This document shows, in pieces, positions 1 through 64,000 of a stretch of DNA of 64,000 nt. Numbering within the stretch: position 1 is the first letter of the stretch; each line of letters opens with the position of its first letter. A program made the position numbers and the translations under genes. The stretch is taken from contig NC_087168.1 of the NCBI RefSeq assembly GCF_035594125.1, positions 11,062,150 to 11,126,149 of the forward strand, given 5' to 3'. Source of the DNA: Scylla paramamosain. Taxonomy: Eukaryota > Arthropoda > Malacostraca > Decapoda > Portunidae. Below the pieces are notes generated by a model that saw nothing but the letters and a program-made list of their open reading frames with translations, made no database searches and was not told the DNA's origin.

Positions 1-640
<640 letters not shown>

Positions 641-750
641 TTAACAACTATAATATGGTTAATATTTGTTTCTATAATTAACGTGAAATATTGAGTGACT
701 CTACTAACATTCCAGGATTATATTAAAATATATGGGAGTTATGTTTTTTT

Positions 751-2514
<1,764 letters not shown>

Positions 2515-2819
2515 CCTCACATTTTTTTTATTTGTCTTCCTTCTTCTCATCTCATTCCCATCAGGTATCCACGTAATCTCCTACACCTCTTCCACGCCTT
2601 ATCAGCTGCCCACTCACCTCCTACCTCCTCCGTCACCACGCTTATCATGGGGAGGAGGGGCGCGTCCACCTCCCCCATCCCACCGTGGCACTGATGAAGG
2701 AATCACCGCCCACTGTTTATCTGAAAATCCGCGGCCGCCTCATATTCAAAACGTGGAGTTTGCGCTTCATATTGTGTTTACGAATCGAGGCTGAAGTTTC
2801 TGTGATTGACTGATTCAAC

Positions 2820-3690
2820 GCAGAAGGAGAGGAGGAAGAAGGAAGGAACTGAGAGAGAGAAAGAGAAAGAGAGGCGGAAGACTGTTGGTGAAGTTACAGA
2901 TAAAAGTGAAGAATGAGATGGAGGAGAAGGGGAAGTAGTGAGTGGTAAGTGAGGAGTGGAAAGGACGGGTGGAGACCAATTGGGTGTGCGGGAAGGAGGA
3001 ATGAAGATGGAAAGCTATAATGGGAATGCCGATGTGGAATGAGTGGCGTAAAGGAGATAGATGTGAAAGGAAAGAAAGAAGACTAGGGCGAGAATGCGGA
3101 GATACTAACAAAAAAAAAAAAGAGAGGAATCGCTGAAAGGGAGGTAAAAGAAGTAAAGAGAAAGAGAATAATGGTGAGGGGCAGGAAGAAGAAAAGATTT
3201 TGAGTGTTGCATGAAAGAGGAAAGGAGGATGAGTCGACGAAGAAATCTGAAAAAAAAGGCGGAAACTAGACACAAAGACGGAAGTGGGTAATGAAGATCA
3301 GTGAGAGAGAGGTAATGAAGACCAAGAAGGGGAGAATAAATACCAAGGGAGAAAGAGAATGGAGGAAGAAAGTGAGGCAGCGTAAAAGACGACAGTTAAA
3401 TAAACACTGAATACAAAAAAGCTTGATAAAGAAAGACGCTACAAAGAGAACGAAAGAGGAGGAAGAGGAGGAGGAGGAGGCTTGAGAAAGAGAAAAAATA
3501 TGCGAGAGATATTGGAAAAACAAAAACAAACAGAAAAAATAAGAGACTAGAAAGAGAGAAAGAGAGAAGGGCTGAAAACTGACTTATGCAAACTGATTCA
3601 AATAAGGAGAAGTAAAAAGATATGATAATTGGGAAGAAAGGCGGAGAGATGAGAGGGAAGAGGTGCAGAGGAAAGAAGAAAAGGATGGTT
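2820..3690. repeat. Purine-rich tract, about 0.9 kb
   Basis: The + strand is overwhelmingly A/G with GAGG, GAAG and AGAGAG motifs. The Phe/Ser/Leu-rich minus-strand frames here are artefacts of this bias. Confidence 0.85.
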
Positions 3691-4644
<954 letters not shown>

Positions 4645-4663
4645 ATAAGGACTCGAGAAGGGA

Positions 4664-4765
<102 letters not shown>

Positions 4766-4996
4766 TGTGCAGAGGGGAGAGGGCAGTGGAGAATTATAGA
4801 GGTTATTTAATGATGTGAAGGAAAGAGAAAAGGGATGAGGTTATGATTGCAACAGAAAGAGAAGAGTAAAAAGTTAGAATAAAAAATAAAGGATGAAAAA
4901 GGAAGGGAGGGGAGAGATGATGAGTTGGAGACGGCCATTGTGGTTCCATCTGAATACAAATAAAAAAATAAAGAAAAAAACTGCAGGAATAGATTG

Positions 4997-4997
<1 letters not shown>

Positions 4998-5034
<37 letters not shown>

Positions 5035-5690
5035 GCATAAGACGGGTGGCGGAGACTCTATGCGGTGACGCTTGCTTGGTGGAAACTCTGCTTGTTATTT
5101 ACATCACCAGTCTCCACTCCTTGCTTGCTTCCATTCTTCTCTGTCATGTGAACTACGCCATTCTTTTTTCCTATTCTTATTCTCCATCCTCTTCCTCCTC
5201 TTCTCATTTCTATCCTTCGCTTTATTTCTTTCCTTCTTGCTCTTCCCTTTTTCCTTCTTCGTACCTCTTCTTCTTCCTCCTCCTCCTCCTTTTCCTCTTC
5301 TTCGTCTCTCTCCTCTTCCTCCAGGCTTAGGTTCACATCCCCGTGTACGTCTCGGAGTAAGAAAAGCTGTGCGAGCGATTTCTTGAGAATTGTTTCAAGC
5401 CACCACATCTCAAGGCCTTCGTTTGCTTACGAGGAGAGGAGAATAAGCGGAGGGAGGAGGAGGAGGAGGAGGTAGGGAAATGGTGTGGGATAATAAGGAG
5501 GAGCAGGTGAGGGAAGAAGAGAGGAAACAGGAAAGAAGGAACATGGGAAAAGTCTACAGAGGACGAGGGAGGAGAGAACGAAGTCTAAGAGGGAAAAAAA
5601 AAGGAAGAAGGAAGTGGAAGACGGTAACGGCAACGTAAAAGAAGAGGAAGGGGAGAAAGTTTTCTTCTCTGTCTTTTTTCTCCCTAGCAT
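4998..5690. repeat. (GT)n, pyrimidine-rich then purine-rich tract
   Basis: (GT)n at 4998-5032, T/C-rich DNA at about 5160-5335 and A/G-rich DNA at about 5430-5690. The two biased blocks have opposite strand bias. Confidence 0.8.
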
Positions 5691-7440
5691 TTCGTTATGG
5701 AATTTCAATACTGACGTTCATTCCGCTTGATGAAATGTTTCTTACTTGTTGTCTCGCGGCGCACGTGGAGAAGGAACGGATGATTAGGGAAGCTTCCTGT
5801 TTGGTGACTCGTTCTTAGGTTTTTCTCCCCGTTTGCCAGTGAATGTATATATTAAAGAAGCATATTTCTTAGAGTGGTAAATGTCGATCTAGTTTGAAGT
5901 AAACAAATTTAGGGAACAAACTGCAGATTTTCCAGCACGCAAGGAAAGGTATATTCAATTGCTTATCATTGAGTTTCAGGGATGAATGAACCGTCGAAGC
6001 ACATGTTGGGTTCACTGCAACCAGTCTCTCTTCAATAGTATTCCGTAATTCCTACCTCGTCAGCAGCCTGGACAGCACACGTGTTTCGACGATCCAAACG
6101 CCTCCCTAAAGCTTAATAAGGAAGCAGCTGGATCTACATTTCCTCACAGGCTGGAAGAAGCGCAATCTGGTCCCCATGAATATTTCTCATTCCATTGTCT
6201 GTTTCTCAGTTCCTATACCTTTTCTTGTCTTGCATTTCTATATCTGTATGTTTTTACGTCCACTTGTCACTTTCTCTGTTTGTACGAAGAGAAACAAGGT
6301 TAATGTTTTATATTGTATAATGCAACGTTATTCACACTCAACTTAATTACTTGGGTGAAGGATGGAAGGCAAATAAATTTTATTAGAACGAAATGCTTAC
6401 ACAACATGATTCAAAACATATAGTAGGAACTGACATACAGAGAACTTTCACTAACATAAATAAATTGACTACAATATAACAAAACTTTGCCCATCCGCCA
6501 TGTCAATGACTACCTTCACCGTCACGACCCACATCCCAAACAATGGCACGAGGCAATACATCATTTTCTCCCAAGCCTCAAAACCTTCCCTTGCAAATGA
6601 CAACAATACATCAAAGCTCACAATACTCGCACAATGAAGACAGAGCTAATACCTTTATCAAAACACAACTACCGTGAGTATAGACTTGTTATATGAACGC
6701 TCACTGTTTGCTTTAAGGGTATTGCTGTTTATTTATTTATTTATTTTATCTATCACTTTATTTATCTGTTTACTTATTTATCTAATTATTTACTTATCTA
6801 CTTTGTGTATCACAATGAAGGGACAAGGGCACAAAAAATTATAAAATGTCCACTCAATATGTCATTTCTGAGATATCTCGATATTCCTCTTTTGAAAGAG
6901 TTGAGGTCGTAAAGAGAAGCGAATCCAAAAATAGAGAGTTCCAAAGTTTAATAGTTAAAAGGATACAAGAGTGAAGAAACTAGTTCACTCTTATATTAAG
7001 GAAGTTTAAAGCCACATATATCAAACTTGCAAAAGAAAATCAATAAAATAAATAAATAAAAAAATTTAAAAATTTTAAAACATAATTTTATAGATGAAAA
7101 TTAAAGACAGTTATGTTTAAATCCGTTCCCAAAAAACTAGTCTCTTCAATGATTAAACTCCAGTCGTTCGTGTATTTTTCAGCATCACATTGATAAATAT
7201 ATAAATATAGTCCTCGCCGAGTTGCTGCTTTATTAACAAGGTACAGTTGCAGAGAATTGTGTGCCCAATGCGAACACAGACAAAGTGTAAGTTCTTGCTC
7301 TCCCTCTCATGTCGGCTTCTCCTTCTGTTTGAGCGAGACTGGAGCAGGAGAGCCCAAGTGTAGGTGCCACGAGACGCTACAATTATTCTTCTGGGAGGAG
7401 GCTTAGGGCACGGGGTTCATTCTGAGAGGCTCCAACTTTA
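5691..7440. other. Non-coding with a LINE relic
   Basis: Apart from the LINE 3'-end relic at 6825-6970, AT-rich sequence with no recognised feature. Confidence 0.4.
6825..6970 (-). mobile_element. Relic of a non-LTR retrotransposon 3' end
   Basis: On the minus strand it resembles the 3' ends at 18250, 19200 and 61700: the CTTTTGAAAGAGTTGAGGTC and GAGTTCCAAAGTTTA stretches match the segment coding for NSFKREVSRH and for the upstream WNSLPA. Strongly decayed. Confidence 0.55.
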
Positions 7441-7528
7441 CAACTTTTAAAAGAATGAAAGAAAGAAAGAAATCCAGAAAGAAAGAAAGAATAAAAGAGA
7501 GAAAAAAGGAAAAAAAATGTAGATGGAG

Positions 7529-7591
<63 letters not shown>

Positions 7592-7770
7592 TAAGAAATA
7601 GCAACAGACACCACCACCACCACCACCACCACCACCAAACAAAAACAAAAACAAACACAACACCAACACCACCACCACCACCACCATCACCACCGCCACC
7701 ACCACCACCACCAACAACAACAACAAAAACAACACCCACCAACAACAACAACAACATCGAGAGGAAGAAG
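7441..7770. repeat. (GAAA)n, (AAT)n and (CAC)n compound tract
   Basis: GAAA-rich 7450-7500, (AAT)n 7529-7589, (CAC)n with AAC interruptions 7607-7770. Valine-, tyrosine- and glycine-rich minus-strand frames are its translation. Confidence 0.97.
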
Positions 7771-7927
7771 AAGAAAGCGTCACCAAAGCGAGTCAAACAG
7801 CGCTCCACAATTAACATGTCAGCAGAGTTCAACTGTATAATTATATTCATGGAGAAAGTTTTTTACGAGCTGTAGACGACTGAGAGCGGCTCTTGGGGGA
7901 CACATGTAAGTTGTCGGCTTTAGATGT

Positions 7928-8010
7928 TTGTCTGTCTGTCTCTCTGTCTGTTTGCATCTATGTCTCTCTGTCTGTATCTCCATCTGTTTGTCTGTCTGTC
8001 TGTCTGTCTG
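7928..8010. repeat. (TCTG)n imperfect tetranucleotide repeat
   Basis: TCTG/TCTC units with several interruptions. Confidence 0.9.
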
Positions 8011-8131
8011 GTGATGAGGTGAAAGGTACTCAGGGTTTAAAATTATGCAAACGATTATGATGAAACAGATAACAGGAATTCCGTGAAAACTACGAACAAT
8101 AAAGTGTTTTTTCAGGTTTATTAACCAATCT

Positions 8132-8239
<108 letters not shown>

Positions 8240-8571
8240 AAAAAAGAAGTAAAACGAAAGCCCCGTCTTGGCGCTCACTTAACAGAGACGCAATATTCTC
8301 CGTTTCTTGTCATTGTTTCCCTCTCTACTTAACAAAGATTAGTCTACTGCGTCTCGTCCCATCTCAGTAAGAGAGCGCGTGATAGAATGTCAAATTTTCA
8401 ATGAGCCGAGGACGCTTTCATTAAAATACCCATAGCTCAGGTATTATTCATATTTTCATTTGCGGAGACGAGGTAGTTCTTTTTTATAAGTTTTAAGTAA
8501 CATTTAATACTCTTACACAACGCTATAAGAGCATTATAAGTTATGCTAAGTACTACTTCTCCCTGCCTACG

Positions 8572-8573
<2 letters not shown>

Positions 8574-8646
<73 letters not shown>
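8574..8646. repeat. (CT)n microsatellite
   Basis: About 73 bp uninterrupted. Confidence 0.99.
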
Positions 8647-8647
<1 letters not shown>

Positions 8648-8948
8648 GGATTATCGAATTTCCCTCATTATTCCTTCTCATCCTTCCTCATTGCTATTCT
8701 ATTCCTGTTGCATATCATCTCCATTTTCCTTCTCGCAGCTCCTTTGTCCTCAAAACGTACCGAAAAATCAAGCGTGCTTTCTCTTTACTGCTTATATGTT
8801 TAGAGAGGCGGGGCTAGTGAGCCGAGGGCAGGTGGCGGACGTAACGTGGGCGGGAGGGACGGAAGGAGGGATGGTGGGAGGGAGGGGGTCAGGATAGGAT
8901 AAATTTACGTGCTTTTAGAGCTTTAGTGTGTTTTGATGATGGCCCTCA

Positions 8949-8951
<3 letters not shown>

Positions 8952-9024
<73 letters not shown>
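8952..9024. repeat. (CT)n microsatellite
   Basis: About 73 bp, about 200 bp upstream of the first visible cadherin exon. Confidence 0.99.
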
Positions 9025-9029
<5 letters not shown>

Positions 9030-9227
9030 GGTTTCATCCACCCTTCCTCTTTTCTGTATTATTTTCCGTCCTTTCGCAGGGAACTATTCGTGTGATTTGT
9101 GAGAACTATTCTTGTTGTTTCAGTGCAGCACTATCTCTACTACGATGAACCCGCCTTTTATTTTTCCTTCCATGCCTCTGCCACTGCATTTTTCCCGCTC
9201 ACTAAGACTCCTCCCTCTCCCCCGCAG

Positions 9228-50227
<41,000 letters not shown>

Positions 50228-50493
50228 CACACAGCTGGATTCCAGGTGGCCTCCACGCCACATAAAACTCATCCTGCCCATCCTCCAGCCACACCGCCAC
50301 TTACAGCCACAGTTGTGCACACCACTCATAATGGAAACTCTGAGGTTGTCATCTCTTCATGCAAGTCCCTACTGGAGGCACCTCAACCTGAAGGAGTCCA
50401 AGAGAACATGTCTGAAGGCCAGGGGCCCAAGACTGTGCCCCATTCACTGGCCTCCCCAAGCAGTGCCTTCCATAAATGATTAATTTGTCACCA

Positions 50494-50624
<131 letters not shown>

Positions 50625-50814
50625 TTCTTTTGTGATGCGTTGCACGCTGCTTCCTGTGTCCTTCGTCATGCTGGTGTGAATGCTCTACCTTGTAAAAATA
50701 TATTTTATAAAGCTGTCTTTCTTTGGCAGAGAGATTTTTACCATAATGCACAGTTTTACTGAGTTCCTGTATTGTATTTCCATCATATGAACTGTTCGCA
50801 ATTGCCAAATTCTT

Positions 50815-50839
50815 AATAAAGTATTTTCTTAAAAATAAA
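50815..50839 (+). promoter_or_regulatory. Polyadenylation signals of gene A
   Basis: Two AATAAA hexamers 19 bp apart in AT-rich DNA about 590 bp after the stop codon. No cleavage site can be read directly. Confidence 0.5.
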
Positions 50840-50859
50840 GCAAGATGATTTTCTGTATT

Positions 50860-52654
50860 TCACCTTTCAAGGGTACAGCCATAAACAACAATCAGCTGTG
50901 ATTTATGGAAATAAGTTTTACATCATTCTAAAATCACTTTTACCGTGTTCTTGCCCGGGCCTGCAGAGAAATAGTTGTGATAGGCTTAGAATTGTGAGTG
51001 ATAGTGTGTCTCTGTGTGAGTGTATAAATGCCAAACAGAAACACACAGTGTGCTTGCAGCCTACAAATGAAAGTTCAGCTTTTCATTCATCCTCTTCACC
51101 AATGTGAATCTTTTATTGCTATGTGAAACACAACTGATAGATGGGACATCAGTTTCCTAGATAAAGACTGAGATAGTACATGCAGAGCCTAGTAAGGTGC
51201 TTGGTTAGTTTATAATATACACAAAATGTGGAAAACTCAAGATGTGTCACTTGTTGGCACCTTAACCCTCACTATTCAGTCATAAGTGTTCTTTGTGTCA
51301 CTCTGAATTACCTTTGCTTCTGTAAAATTTAAACATCATTCAGTGATATAAGCTGTTAAGTAACTTGTCCTTTTTTCTAATTTCTTCTATTAACAACTCC
51401 CTGCTAAGTTCTCCATCTTATCTCTTTATGATAAAATTAGTAAGTATAATTTTAACAAACAATTCCTTTATAAAATGTTGATGGGGCTGCATCTTGAAAA
51501 ATATGGTAATCTGATATAAGACTTGACAATACAGTAGCTTGATTCATCCTTACAGAAACACAAACAGAAATACAGAAAGGTAAACAGTTGATGATGGTAG
51601 AGACAGGACACCTTGGCAAGCTGAATCAAAATGATCTCTCATCAGTTCAGCTTAACATCATATTGCTTAAAAGAAAAATATGATGGATAGGACCAGAGTT
51701 GCCAAAAAACAATGCATGTCATCCACACACTGGTGGGAAGGCACACCATACCTCTGTGGGCTGTGTTGCTCTAAGATCTGCTGTTTGCTGACTCTTGCTT
51801 TTTCCACAAGAAGGCACAGATAGAACCTTGGAGTGGCTTCTTCTGGCATGGAGAGCCTTCCATGCTGACTCATATTTTCATCACAAACTTGTTAGTGGAA
51901 ATGGCTGAAAGCAAAAATGTCCTTTTAAGTAAGGACTGAAAATAAATAAATAAATAAATAATTAAATAAAAAGGAGAGCAACAAACACAAATAAAACAGG
52001 TACAAACTTAATAGGAATTTTCTGTCACAAGAGGTCAGACAGGATTGATACACATCGTAACAACATTGTATATACATATATTTATAATTTTCACAAATGA
52101 CTTAGAAAAATGGAAAATGCATCTAAGAGCTAAGAAGATGCAGCATTAAAGGCCCTCAGTCATGAGGTTATAAATTATGTAAAATCTGTCAAGTTGATAT
52201 GAAAAGAATCCTTAGACCTGGTAATATAAATATACATATGCACATTCTAGTAATCTTCATATGTACAAATGAATTACATGCTTCAGTCTTTCAGACTTTA
52301 TACACATGTTTTGTTTCACAAAAATATAAATGACATTACATTGTTTTAGTGGTCAGTGGTCAGCAAAGTTGTGTTGGTGAACACCAGGTCAGTGGTGTTC
52401 TTTACACTTATGCCACTTTTTCATCACACAAATGTCCTTCCAGTCTCTTTCAGGAATGACATGATGATAACTACACACTATTCCACCTCTGTTTTTGAGT
52501 AGCACAAGGACGGGGTCATCGAGCGGGTGTCTGCACTGAGGGACAGGTGAGAGCAATGCATGATGGTGGCAATGGGCGGGCTGTGTGGTGCCATAACAGA
52601 AGTCCTGTCAGCGACCACATCCAAGGATCCTCCACAGGAGGGGGTCCCCACGTG
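50860..52654. other. Region between the convergent genes, including gene B 3' UTR
   Basis: No ORF with recognisable similarity. On the minus strand the frame after gene B's stop remains open to 52478. The clearest minus-strand AATAAA is at 51112-51117, so B's 3' UTR could reach close to A's poly(A) site. A short (AAAT)n tract lies at 51941-51966. Confidence 0.4.

Positions 52655-64000
<11,346 letters not shown>

Overview
The window is nuclear DNA of an arthropod, most likely a decapod crustacean. The signs are genes split into many small exons, an arthropod-type N-cadherin, degenerate CCTAA/TTAGG-like pentamers (the arthropod telomere unit), fossils of several non-LTR retrotransposon families, and an extreme load of (CT)n/(GA)n, (CA)n/(GT)n, (TA)n and triplet microsatellites, about 50 tracts of 40-245 bp. 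No bacterial gene, rRNA, tRNA or CRISPR array was seen.

Two genes explain almost all of the real coding sequence. Gene A (+ strand, 27 exons from 9228 to 50227, 5' part outside the window) is a classical N-cadherin (CadN, large invertebrate type III). In order it encodes a run of extracellular cadherin (EC) repeats with DxND linkers, the non-chordate classic cadherin region, EGF1-LamG1-EGF2-LamG2-EGF3, one transmembrane helix, and a cytoplasmic tail with a beta-catenin (Armadillo) binding core. Gene B (- strand, 11 exons from 64000 down to 52655, 5' part outside the window) is a paralogue that starts in LamG1 and runs to the same C-terminus. The genes converge tail to tail with stop codons 2.4 kb apart. 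All nine complete exon pairs from EGF2 to the juxtamembrane region have identical lengths and phases. The catenin-binding exon differs by 9 nt, and the last exon is again identical in length.

Layout: 1-9227, no exon seen, microsatellites and purine/pyrimidine-biased DNA; 9228-9343, first visible exon; 9344-22168, a 12.8-kb intron with three LINE fossils; 22169-35810, EC repeats, non-chordate region, EGF1 and LamG1; 35811-46625, two very large introns around EGF2; 46626-50227, LamG2 to C-terminus; 50228-52654, both 3' ends; 52655-64000, gene B, whose introns hold LINE fragments (one antisense) and at least two DNA-transposon-like inverted-repeat elements.

Points worth a second look: the convergent paralogue pair; a UGA-C stop shared by both genes and followed by open frame in both; two +1 C homopolymer frameshifts in gene A; a GC-AG intron in gene A whose gene B counterpart is GT-AG; and several large inverted repeats. 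Boundaries were set by reading frame, splice-site dinucleotides and comparison of A with B by eye; no search or alignment program was run.
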